Source: Tomocerus qinae
Lineage: Eukaryota > Arthropoda > Collembola > Entomobryomorpha > Tomoceridae
Length of the DNA: 64,000 nt
Direction of reading: 5' to 3'
NCBI GenBank assembly: GCA_020055645.1
Contig: CM034548.1
Location: forward strand, 34,522,201 to 34,586,200
Part shown: positions 14,193 to 25,500 of the stretch, piece after piece
Numbering within the stretch: position 1 is the stretch's first letter
Layout of the letters: every line of letters starts with the position of its first letter
Notes under the pieces: generated by a model
Told to the model about the DNA's origin: nothing
Database searches by the model: none
Seen by the model: the letters and a program-made list of their open reading frames with translations, nothing else
Position numbers and translations under genes: made by a program

Positions 14193-14338
14193 ATCACAGA
14201 CAGTCAATTTACATTTACGCGAGAAACATCTATCACTCTGCTCATCCCAAATAGACCATATTATTTGTCATTCATATTTTTCCTCAGTAGATGGGTGTCG
14301 TGATAATTAATATGTTTGGATTTTGTGACTTTAGAAAA

Positions 14339-17300
14339 ATGGACCAGACGATTTTTCAAAATGTTAGTTCATACACCAGTACGAGTGCAAACGCGTCGCC
14401 TATTCTTGGTAACTACGGGAAGACAGCTTCACCTCAAGCCTCCCGCGACCCAACTCCTGTTCCAGCTGTGACATATCAGGTCAGTTCCATTCGGATTCGA
14501 ATGGTTGACATGAAAATTTATTTATATTTAGACACATTTATTACAAATGTACGGGATTTTTTTGGCTCTTTGAATGTCAAAATGAGTGAAAATAATATGT
14601 AATCATGTGAATCTAATTTAATGGTATTTTTAAAAGAAAATCTCATTTTTCTTGAATTTTCAGAGGAATTTTTGCTCATGAGCATTTACAAAGCCAATGT
14701 TAAATTGTTAATATTGATTGTTTAAGTACTCTGCACACTGTGCAGGGCTAGTAGGGACGCCGGACGGGAGTTATACACAGCTGAGCATAGTAATTTTCCA
14801 TTGCTTAATCACGCAGTCTCCTACTTAAATATTTCCAATCGGTTTTTGACGTTCCCTGGTGCAACCTGGAGCTATGATATATACATCAGTAGAATTGTCC
14901 TTTTCTAATTAACAATATATATACTATAAGTTACAAGGAGCGACTACCAGAGATGCTCCCGTTATAGCAATTTGAAATTGGCATATTTAGCATAAGTAGG
15001 TTAGGTACTCTAAAAGTTAAGATCCGCCCCCTCTTTCTACCGCGACCAAAACGTTACATGCCCCTTTGATCTCCAAACATACTCTGTACATACAATCAAC
15101 ATTGGGAATCGAATTTCGGGTTCACACCTGAGCTGCTAAAAGTATTTCATAAAACATGACTATTTTCAGAACTATACTTTTTTGAAAATCCACCGTTTCG
15201 ATAGTTTCGAAGTTGAAGATTCGGAGTGATAGTTATGACGACAAACCTACGTATCCTAAGTATTATACCTTCTTGACAGGCAGATAGAGAAAAATATTTT
15301 CTAGACACTAGTTCATAGCTAGTAAAAATATTTATATTCATTTGAACTTTGCGCTTCATGTTTTAAAGCAGTTGAATGAGTTAAAAGGCTGTGGTCCAAA
15401 TTCTGTCTCCACTAGTGTTCTCTACTTTCCCTTTGGCGTTACAGAATTGCAAATAGTAAAGGAAATCACCCTTATCGCTAACTACATCTATGTTTTATTT
15501 TCGGTAATAAGTCACCTTGCTTTGCGGGATTTTAAATATGGGTTGATGGGTCCCCAAACTAGTTCATAGCGTGTTTTTTTAAATTTGGAAAAATTTTTTT
15601 TGTTGGAAATGTTTTTTTGAAAACTGACTAGAATATATTCTTTTCTACTTGCCTACCAAGATTTGACACAATACAGGTGGGTATTTATGGAAAAACGAGC
15701 GTTTTCTTCCATGCTGTAATCACATTTTCAAATTAAAAAAAAACTTTTTATAGCAAATCTATAGCAGACAAAAAGGGACTGAATGTTAATTTTTGTCTAA
15801 AAGCGCAAATAATCGCAAATCAATCTTTTTTTGGTGCCCCCGAAATCTTTTTCTGGCCGCGGCCCTTCATGTAAGGAACAAGTATAAAATACAATGATCA
15901 TGCGTTTATTTGATGTTAATTTAACGCTGCCTTATTATATGCAAGTATGCAACAGTTGCATATATAATAGGTCCTATTTTAAATATTTTAGTTATTTTCA
16001 ATGTACTTTCAAACTTTAAATGTACTCGCTTCAGCCATCTCTTCATCTCTCTACCTAAAGACCACAACTCCAAAATTATTACACAAAAATACAATGCATG
16101 ACGATCGTGACAATTCGCTTAACTTCACAAAACATTGACGTACCAATTGTCAACAAATATTACTAAATATTTTATCCGAGTAACTGATGATTTAAATTTG
16201 CCATGCATTATCAGCATTATGACGTCGTCAGGGTTCAGTTTTTTTGACAGTAGGGATTGTGGGTTTAATACTAATAATAAGCCATTAGCTTAAATTTGAT
16301 TTATTTCTTTCTTTCCTAGGAAAATGTGGGAGGTACGACATATTATTATGCCGAAGATGCTCAACAACAGGTTGAAGTTCCGGAAGAACCAGAAGGTCCT
16401 CATATATTTCCAACATATTCCGTTTACACGGGGCCTCCGTCGCACCTTAAAGACTTTTCCACAACGCTGTCCAACCCAGGCCCTTCACCTAGCACGATTG
16501 TTCACCCAAGTCCACCTCCCAATTCATTCTTTATGCCTGAAGACTTACGGATGGAAATTATGCACAAAAACGCCGTGACGTTATCCCAACCGAATCCCAC
16601 GATGTTCCCTGATCTGCCGGCCCAGATTGATCATTATAGTGAAGTTTGTCCGTTAGAATCTCATCCTCAGAAATCAGTCGCTTTCGGCTACCCATCCACA
16701 GTCTATAAAGCTATTAACACAAAAAACGGTTTTACGTACTGTCTCAGACGCATTCATGGTATGTTCTTTTGACTTCAATTGTATGGCTGTGTGAATATTG
16801 TCGTCAAACTTAGTTCTGTGGGCGTTTTAGATAATTCGGTGTGGAAATAATAGTTCATGTTCCTAATGTAGAAGAATATATTAGCTTATCCCTGTGATAA
16901 AGAGTTCTACGCATTTTTGACATCTGACTGCGTACTTATAGCGATAAGTATACTGTAGTGTAAAATAATTATTGAATTTAGTTATTTATTTCTAAATTGT
17001 AAACAATATTTTCTATTAATTATAAATTGAAATGGTTTGCATGGTATTGTTGGGGTTTTTAAATATTTGTAGATGGCATTTTTGAACCTATTTTTTATGA
17101 ATAAGGAGTATAGGTAGATAAAGAATTGTAATTAGTTTGGGTATAAGAACAAAGAAGATTTAGCTTTCGTATATCACTCTGATTGTCCTTTTACCCTTGG
17201 AAGACAAAGTTCTAAGGTGCTTATTGCTTATTTATTGACGAAGCGCACTTACAATCAAAGTTGTTACGTTGTTAGCTACAGATTCTACTTGGGGATTTTG

Positions 17301-19395
17301 ACAGACTGTGACAGACCAGTCAATCACCTCTTCGAATCTGCAATCATTTACTATATCTATGTTTTAGTTCATGGTAATGAAGGTAGAATTTTGTAAATAT
17401 TTTACCAAACCTAATTTTTAGATATTATTTTTAGGCGTTTAAATATTACGATTTTGAAATTTTGAGAAAAGCAATTTTGTTTTATGTTTGACAATGTCTG
17501 AATTGAAAATCACTTAGGATTTCGACTGCCTTCTGGAAAGTGGCTTGGCTTAGTGGATGCGTGGAAACAACTTTCACATTGTAATTTGGTTCAACTGCGG
17601 GAAATTTTTACCACAAAAGCGTTTGGAGATAGTTGTGAGTTTATTTGATATGCTTTAATTTAAAATACTTATCACTTAGGTATTATTTCGTAGGTATTAT
17701 TTGTCGTTGATTTGACTTAATTATTATTCCGCCTTTAAAAATAAAACTTATTGTCCTTTACAGCTTTGATATTTGTGTATGACTACTTCCCTGCTGCTGA
17801 CACTTTGATGGGGAGGCACTTTGATCGAAGTAATCAAGTCAACGGTTACGTTGATCCGTTCAACACCGGAGATCCATCTGTGCCCAGACCCTACAGCCAC
17901 CAAAAGAATGCTCTTCTAAGACATCACGCCAGTTCGTTATAAATATTTATAATTAAACTTTAATTTTATATTAATTTGTTTCATGATTTAAAATAATATA
18001 TTTGCTATTTAGATATGCTCCCAGAAAACTTGATATGGTCATATATTGTTCAACTTAGTTCCGTTATAAGAACTGTTCACACAGGAGGTTTAGCAGTTCG
18101 ATCCATAGACCCTACAAAAATATTATTGACCTCCCGATCCCGTCCTTCCATTCGGCTGAACTGTTGTGGTATTTATGATATCGTTTCCTTTGATCCGAAT
18201 GCTAACCCGGCCACGGTTACCCCGTATTACCAGGTAATGTTAAATTAGCAATGATCTTGAGAATTGGAAGTTAATGTTGTTCATGATTTCTTGCAGCAAG
18301 AAGATTTGTTGGCCTTAGGTAAGTTGATTCTGGCCTTGGCATGCAACTCCCTTCTAGCTGTCCAACGGGATAACTTATCGACCTCGTTGGAACTGATCTC
18401 TCGGACTTATTCTTCCGACCTAAGAAACTTAATAATGTACCTTATGGTATGTTTACATATTGTTGTGCAAAGTAAATTTGGCATTTTGTTGCCTACATTC
18501 TATAATGTAATTTCGTGGAAATTGATTGCCAATCTCGCTCGTCTAGAACTACATAATTACTGTTTACATGTTTCAGAACCCTCGGGGGACTGGCAATCGT
18601 TCAATTAATGACATTATGCCTATGATTGGAGCCAGATTCTACAATCAGTTGGATGCAGCCAACGCAAGAGCAGACTATGTCGAGAGTTGTCTAGCCAAAG
18701 AAATCGAAAATGGCCGTCTATTTCGGCTTATTGCCAAGTTGAGTGCTGTAGTAGAGAGACATGAGTAAGAATAACTTCCAAAAATTGTAAACATATAATT
18801 TCTATATCCAAATAATCGATATTTGTAAACGGATTCTGATATTTTTAATTGCAGGTTGAATTTGGACCTGTCGTGGTCTGAAACGGGTGATAGATATCTA
18901 CTGAAACTTTTTCGTGATTATATTTTCCATCAAGTGACCTCAGAAGGGAAGCCATGGCTGGATTTATCTCACGTTGTCTACTGCTTGAATAGACTGGATG
19001 TTGGGGCTATGGAGAAGGTTATTTTCTTTAATCAAATCAATTCTAATTGCAAATGTAGAGCATAATTAGAGATAGTTAGAGATTTATTGGGAAAAGTTGG
19101 ATTTTGAAAACCAGTAAGAGTAGATAGCTGAAGAATTTCATCAGAATAATCAATTCAGATAGGGATGAATCCTACTATTAATCCTCAGAAGTTATTAAAT
19201 GGTTTTAATTGATATTTTTGATAGGTATGTCTGATGTCACGAGATGAGCAAAGTGTTCTCATCACAACATATGCAGAGCTAAAGCAATGCATGGAAAATT
19301 CATTTGGAGAATTGCTTGCGGCGTCTCAGGTTCATCCTGGAAAGCAGTCAGTTCTCGCTCAAATTCAGTCTGTGCAATCCCACCAACTTTCATAG
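14339..19395 (+). CDS. PAN3: PAN2-PAN3 deadenylation complex subunit PAN3
   Basis: Nine coding exons join in phase: 14339-14479, 16320-16758, 17518-17634, 17764-17931, 18013-18233, 18297-18446, 18577-18764, 18855-19017, 19225-19395, giving 585 residues. PAN3 recruits the PAN2 nuclease to poly(A)-binding protein for poly(A) shortening in the cytoplasm. Visible family marks are ENVGGTTYYY, FFMPEDLR, the pseudokinase segment FGYPSTVYKAIN...YCLRRIHG, LPENLIWSYIVQLSS, VRSIDPTKIL, LGKLILALACNSL, then the coiled coil and C-terminal knob (INDIMPMIGARFYNQLDAA, WSETGDRYLLKLFRDY, SRDEQSVLITTYAELKQC). The ATG at 14339 has A at -3 and G at +4; an in-frame ATG at 14291 would add 16 residues but has poor context. 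The N-terminal CCCH zinc finger of long PAN3 forms is missing. Donors at 17932 (GTTCGT) and 19018 (GTTATT) are weak, although the protein match supports them. Confidence 0.94.
15590..15870. repeat. Possible transposon fragment in PAN3 intron 1
   Basis: T-rich sequence ends in a GC-rich tract (GGTGCCCCCGAAATC, then TGGCCGCGGCCC) unlike the surrounding intron. The GGTGC-C-tract resembles the remnant near 9.48 kb (GGTGCGCCCCC). No terminal repeats or target duplication were identified. Confidence 0.25.
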
Positions 19396-22300
19396 TAATC
19401 GTACGATGGCAATAATTATTGAAGACATAAACATATTCTCTTCTACCCTTTTAAACGCTTGTTTAAATACGACATGAATAATGGCGATCGTGTGTTAAAG
19501 CGGAATACTTTCTAGAATGCATGAGCGATTTGGATTACGGAATTATATAATTAATAGATAATTACACAAACCTGTCTAAACACAATATACACATACACAC
19601 ATGTCACCTAGATATGTCTATATATCTGGACTTATAATTACCTGTACATGAAGTGTATGCATGGACATAATTTTGGTGACGTATACACATCAATAATAGA
19701 AACCTTAAAAACATGCATGGAAATACTAAACCAAATCCAATAATCCTCCAGAGCAAACAATACAGAAAATACAGAAATATCCCGAAATAATATGGCATGG
19801 GGACACTTAGATATACATTCAGAATAAATAAATATTATAAGGAAATACTCATGAGAAACACTTCATGGAATTCAAACCGTATGTACAATAATATAACCAT
19901 AAACCTAATCTATGCAAAATTAATAAGACAGTCTAATACTAAAAATAAATAGGAAAATGATGCTATGAATTAATAAAAAAACAGCCTAATAGGAAACGTA
20001 AAAACAGAACGTACATATACATATGAATAACTTAATTAAACACATAACGATATTTAATCTGGGATAATTTAATTTCTTTTGTTTTACGACGTCCGTAAGT
20101 TTTTAGTAAGTACAGATTAGTGTAATTGTAAATTAAACTACGAAATGTAAACATAATCTTATTGCAATAAGACATGTGAAAGTCTGAAAGTGTCTTTTCT
20201 TCATTCCTTCTAATGCAGAAAATATTCCGATGATAAGATAATTGTAATGATAAAGTATTTTACATTTTAAATTTTAAAACATTAATTAAGTATTACTTTA
20301 ACGGAACGGTAATGTAGTTTACAAAAAAATATGGAACAGAAAAGCAAACAATGTAGTAATTATCAATTGTAAGTTACATAATATGTCATCTTAAAGAAAC
20401 AATAGAAAATAAATAAAAAAAGAATAATGCTGTAATAATTAAATACTCACATCACACAATAACAAATGATACAAGGACTGGCCACGAAAGTGCGGTCCGG
20501 CCCCAGACTGAAACTTATTTACCGTTTAGAAGATTTAAAGTTTTGTCTGGTAGTATTTTCAATCTTCGAATTTAAAAAAAGACCAGTATTGATTCGCAAT
20601 TGTTCCTCCTCTAATGAAATGTTAGCTAGAAATTAGAAGGAAACATTTTAATTACTCTTATTCGTCATTTAAATTTTAAAAAGTTTTAAGTAAGGCCTTG
20701 TAGACGAAATTAATTCAAATGTTACCTTGTAATTTTTTCATTATTTGATTGTGAGTTATTTGTTATGAAAAGCATGAAGCTGGTTCAAGTATTCCAGTCT
20801 CTATTTTGAGTTTAAAAATGCATTTTAATGGTTGCTGTTAGTATTTATATTATGATTACAGCCTTTAATCATAATTATCAATCAGTAGATGTTTCCCTGT
20901 AGTTGGGAAACTACTGCAATAAATGTATATTATTATTTATTTACGTACCCATGTTTATTCTAACAATATCATTAGGTATTATAAATATAGTATGCATGTG
21001 ATTGCATATAAATTCAAAACTTAATTCGGAACAAGTGAAAACTGCCTTAGAATATTTTAGTTTATGAGTCATAAATACTTGATTGTGAGCAATAAACAAT
21101 ACATACAACGCAAATAAAGCCAATGTAATAAAATATGTCTATTTCATTTATTTATTTATGCAAAAATTGTGTAATTCATCCTACTTGTCTATTAAAACTT
21201 GATAGAAATTAATTACCTATGTAATATAAATGGTGCTGGACGACTTTCATCATGAATCGGGTCACATTCCGAATATTCTGGTTGCTGATTTTGCATCTCT
21301 GTACCATAAAATTTCTATAATCCATCATTTTAGGTTGTATTGTCAAATGGCTCTACCATTCTACATTTAATGCGCGTTTTTATGCTGACTGTTTTGAAGT
21401 ACTCGTAAGTAAGTACTAGTACATTCGTCCATGTTGAAGTGAATTCAAGTCGTAGTTGAGTCCAGATTATTTTAGCCACCTTCAACCACTAATCCTTTAA
21501 AACCCTGATGTGGATGTCATAATAAAAGTTTTGCCAGTTCATAATCTATGTTGCGTTAAAGTTATTTCAATCATTTCATTTAACATCGAAGGACTGGCCA
21601 ATTTCATTATGGCAAGTCTTCGTGATCTGCGAAAGGCATTTTGAGTTACTTAAAAGGATATACACAGCTAAAACTTGGATTAGGCAGAGTCATATAAATT
21701 TTGTGGATGAAGAGACGCCACGGCCCTAAAGCGGTTCCACTTTCAGCTTTCATCATCAGAAGTTCGGTCCAGGGAACGTTCGTTTCACATGTAAGTCCCA
21801 CTTATTTGTTAGCGTTAGGCCATTCAATCGTGTCGATCGAATGGGAGCCTCTACCCGCCTGTCAAAGCGCGGTAGAGCGTTTTAATCATTTCACCATCTC
21901 TTCCCTTTGAGTCTCAGGAGCAGCAGCAAGGAATGTGCGTTAAAATGTTTATGACTTTTGCACATCTTTCTGCAAAATGTTCAGACTTATCCCTATCCAT
22001 TCTCCATTTTCACTTATAGTCATTTGCTTTTGCTGCAGGGTTATTTATCCAATTTAATACTCAGTAGAATCTGTTTAAGAAGGTAATTTTGTACAGAATA
22101 TTTCTAAAAAATGAGAAGCTTGTTTAATATATATGCTCCATTTAAAGTCACCTCGTTAAAGTATGCAATCAAAATAATATAATGCTATTAGAAGAAAGTT
22201 TTGCACGACGCACTGAGTAGCGCAGACTTATTCTCCTCCAATTTGTTCTGCTCTTTGCTCATATGAAACGGGTTGACTTGCTCTTGCTGGTGACATTCAA

Positions 22301-24166
22301 GAAGAAATGTGCAGGGGCGGGATTCTATTCTTGTAGCTCATGTTTCGTGAGAGAAGTATATCTCCAATCGAATATTGCATCATGAAGAATACATAATTTT
22401 AAATTGTTTAACCTTTCATGAATAAATATTTGGCATCAAAATGAAAATTAGATCATATTTCATAATGCCTTTCACTCTCCAAGTTTAAACAATAAACGAC
22501 CCAGACGACCCTCAGTTAAACATGAATAATTGGTTTTTTATTCAATATTATTTTAAAAAACTGAAAATTATTCATTTACTGGTATGCAATTATTTAGAAA
22601 TCTATTTTTGCATGAAAATTCTACTCCATTTCATTCAATCTAGCTTCTGTCAAAGTGCCAGTGATCTCTTGCATGAGGCGTATAATACATCTTTAGAGAT
22701 TTGAGAACTCTGATCTGAACTCCCAAAGTTACAATTAGTCAAAGCACTATAGTCACTTCACACACTGCTATCTCTATGCAATCTCAGCCTCAGTATAGAA
22801 AGAGTCAACCAATGTCATCCATCTTCGTGAGCTACTATAAGGTCAATATGCATTTGACATTAATCTATCCAAGCATATAATATGTATTGCTAATACAGTT
22901 CTCAGGTAAGATAGCATAAAAATCAATAATATTTTCCACCTTCCATTTTGAATGCTATGTTTGTCTGGAGCACAACGTTGCAATTTGTAATTTTATGCAT
23001 ACTGGTATTATGCATTGCTCTAATATTAATGGCATTTAAAATGACACTAATCATTGCATTTCTCATTTTAATGATTCAAATCCATGAGAGAAGAGATCCG
23101 TAGAGCCGAGATGAGTTAGGTAAGCATTTTGACATCTACGTCTGGATTAGTAGTATATTCTCTGGATTTTGTTTGCTGTCCCTGAACACTACCTATAATC
23201 CATGCATAGTATAACACTAGAGCCGAGCAGCCATTTATTGCCTACTTGAAGAATATAAATACCTAAATCTACAGTTACAGATGTAAAAATCTTGTAAATT
23301 GAAAGGCACTTGTAAATTTTATGAAAAATAGCCATTAAAAAACAATTAATCGTAAATACCAACCGTTAATTCTGTCAACCCTTTGGTCTGGTAAGGCTTT
23401 ACAAGCTATAACTCTATATTAAGTAGGTATGAAATGAATGACTAAATTCAGAGGATGTACACCTTTATGACTGCTACATAAGTACATTTAATAATTAATA
23501 GGAGAGGATGCCAATTATCTATACTTAATGTTACATATAATAATAATATATAGAATAGGATGAGATTCGGAGAGAGTCTGAGAATTTCTGCAGGAAACGG
23601 AAAAGCAGAAAAATAATTTTTGTCCTGCCGCCGCCTACGTGAGATCTTAGTTGCTTGCTGCCAACTTTAGCAGCATTGTAATTTGTATAACTATAGACGT
23701 AACTTTCTTTTCTATTATTTTTCCTCAGATACATTAGGAGATAAGATACATAGTGATACATTTAATAACCTTATAGCTTAATTTCATGATAAGTCAAATT
23801 ATTTATTACTTTGGACGTCTTCACAATCTATTTGTGCAGGAATATAAATGACTAGTGGAGTACTCGCTGCACAAACCATCTTGGTATTCCGAAGTAAATT
23901 ATTTATATCTTTTCGGAGATGAGGTTGTGTGGTAGTGGGATAGCAATGCCATAGTATCTGCGTGAGCGTTATGATGTGAATGAGCTGTAATAAAAAAGAT
24001 AGCGCAGCTCCTAAAAACATTAACTAACCATATTATTTCGTTTTGTTTACATTATAGTATCCCTATTTTTGCAAAAAGTACAAATGTATTATCTGAAAGT
24101 AAAGGACTCATAGAGAAAGCCATAACAAGTACTGACAAACAATACTAATTGTAGTATAACCGAGAT
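19396..24166. other. Gene-poor stretch downstream of PAN3
   Basis: It should begin with the PAN3 3' UTR (an AATAAA lies at 19823). The rest is AT-rich with short chance ORFs only. A slightly GC-richer patch at about 21.68-21.93 kb has a 69-codon frame but no recognisable protein. I see no RNA gene. Confidence 0.4.
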
Positions 24167-24493
24167 GCGATGTAAGGATCACGGATAACTTGTATAAAAT
24201 GTTTCGTATATGAGGGTAGTGACGTCTTGTATATGCAAAGGGATAGCCCGTATATGGATAGTGACGTCTTGTATATGCAAATGGGTAGCCCGTATATGGA
24301 TAGTAACGTCTTGTATATGCAAAGGGATAGCCCGTATATTGATAGTGATATCTTGTATACGCAAATGGATATCTCGTATCGCACATTTATGGTATCTGTA
24401 AATCTGAATAAGTAAGGCGGTTAAAGGTAGTGTGAATGTCAATCGTGTATGTGGACTGAGATTTAGTTCTCTTTGTACATTTGACTTGACGAG

Positions 24494-24857
24494 CAGAGTT
24501 TTATTAGCCACCGGCTAGTGGGCGGGTGGCTAGGGGGTAAAAGTGGCTAGTGGGTGGGCAAAATGTCAGGTGGCTAGTGGGCAAAAGTAAAATTAAGGTT
24601 TTAAAAATAGCACAAAAAAATTGCAAACATAACTCACGCAAGTAAACTAACTGTTTGTCATTGAAAATCGGAGTTAATGATATTCTAGTAAGCCTGTATT
24701 TAGGTACGTATAAACGAAGAGACATCGATGCGACATCTATTTTGGTAGATGAACTACGATTTAGACTTTTTGCCCCTTTTACCCCTTTTGCCCGTTTTAC
24801 CCCTTTTGCCCGGGTGGGTGGGCAAAATGTAAAAAAGCCGGCTAAAATAGAACTCTG
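24494..24857. mobile_element. hAT-type non-autonomous element nested inside the Mutator-like element
   Basis: A 364-bp element is bounded by the 8-bp direct repeat TTGACGAG (24486-24493 and 24858-24865), the duplication size of hAT transposons. The left end reads CAGAGTTTTATTAGCC and the complement of the right end CAGAGTTCTATTTTAGCC, fitting the hAT CAG..CTG ends. Sub-terminal GC-rich motifs (GGTGGCTAGTGGGC on the left, GGGTGGGTGGGC on the right) resemble transposase-binding arrays. No transposase frame is present. Confidence 0.8.
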
Positions 24858-24913
24858 TTGACGAGAGCTCGTGCCAATGATGGCTGAAATCACTGGTGTC
24901 CGATTCTTAAAAT

Positions 24914-25053
24914 CAAAAGAAGAAAATCAAAAAGTCTAATCCTAAAAACAATGAAAATGTCGCTCCTGAACCACTTCCTAACAATTTTGCATCCTCATCA
25001 CCAAGCACAAGTAATACCTCCGTACAAAAGTCTTTCAAAAGACGTAAAATATA
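24914..25053 (+). pseudogene. Short coding remnant inside the Mutator-like element
   Basis: A frame of about 45 codons opens after a stop and ends at TAG (25051-25053). It reads NNENVAPEPLPNNFASS, then a Ser/Thr-rich run, and ends in the basic KSFKRRKI. The composition is protein-like rather than AT noise, and the end resembles a C-terminal nuclear localisation signal. It may be the tail of an element-encoded or captured protein. I do not recognise a family. Confidence 0.35.
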
Positions 25054-25500
25054 GACATCTTACTCAATGGTTCTCCATTAACACGTTTTGACTTATTGTT
25101 TTATATGTTTGGCAAAGTGAATTAGCAAGTTTGCTTCAGTGACTAATTATTTTTTCTTTGACATAACCCATAATAATACAATTTTTGACAGTTTTTCCGT
25201 GATTAATTAAATTTCATTAAATATCATTGTAAAATTCCTGTGTTTGCATTTGTACTCCATGACAATAATCCATACTAAGAGAATAATATACAGGATATCC
25301 TTTTGCATATACAAGTTATCACTATCGGGATACGAGATATCCCTTTGCATATACAAGACGTTACTATCCATATACGGGCTATCCATTTGCATATACAAGA
25401 TGTCACTATCCATATACGGGATATCCTTTTGCATATACAAGTTGTAACTACCCCCATATACGAAACATTTTATACAAGTTATCCGGATACCGCGATGTAA

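Larger units (their letters stand above)
7752..14338. other. Intergenic stretch between ILK and PAN3
   Basis: About 6.6 kb of AT-rich DNA. It contains a GC-rich transposon remnant near 9.37-9.52 kb, an unassigned 105-codon ORF at 10277-10594, and two diverged copies of a 140-bp segment near 12.93 and 13.69 kb (listed separately). I found no further splice-flanked coding block and no CCCH zinc-finger exon that could extend PAN3 upstream. Confidence 0.45.
24176..25491. mobile_element. Mutator-like foldback element with 42-bp tandem repeats in both inverted arms
   Basis: The element is flanked by the 9-bp direct repeat GCGATGTAA (24167-24175 and 25492-25500), the target-duplication size typical of Mutator-like transposons. 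The termini are inverted: left GGATCACGGATAAC, right complement GGTATCCGGATAAC, continuing for about 20 matching bases. Each arm then carries about four copies of a 42-bp unit containing GTCTTGTATATGCAAA and TAGCCCGTATATGGATAGT (left about 24208-24380, right about 25290-25460, inverted). Because 42 is a multiple of three, the arrays stay open in several frames on both strands; those ORFs are artefacts. The interior has no transposase but has a second, nested element and a short coding remnant. It is probably non-autonomous. Confidence 0.8.

Noticed and set aside
14291..14338. ATG at 14291 as PAN3 start
   Set aside because: Its context is poor (T at -3), and the ATG at 14339 is stronger; not excluded.
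15105..15140. tRNA B-box-like GGGAATCGAA / GGTTCACACC
   Set aside because: No A box at the right distance and no cloverleaf could be drawn.
20470..20515. GC-rich tract after GGACTGGCCACG as a transposon end
   Set aside because: No inverted partner and no target duplication found.
24108..24511. Several overlapping ORFs on both strands with repeated YMQ/CICK-like units
   Set aside because: They arise because the 42-bp repeat unit is a multiple of three and free of stops in several frames; they lie in the transposon arm.
25207..25500. Repeated-unit ORFs on both strands
   Set aside because: Same cause as at 24.2 kb, in the inverted right arm of the element.
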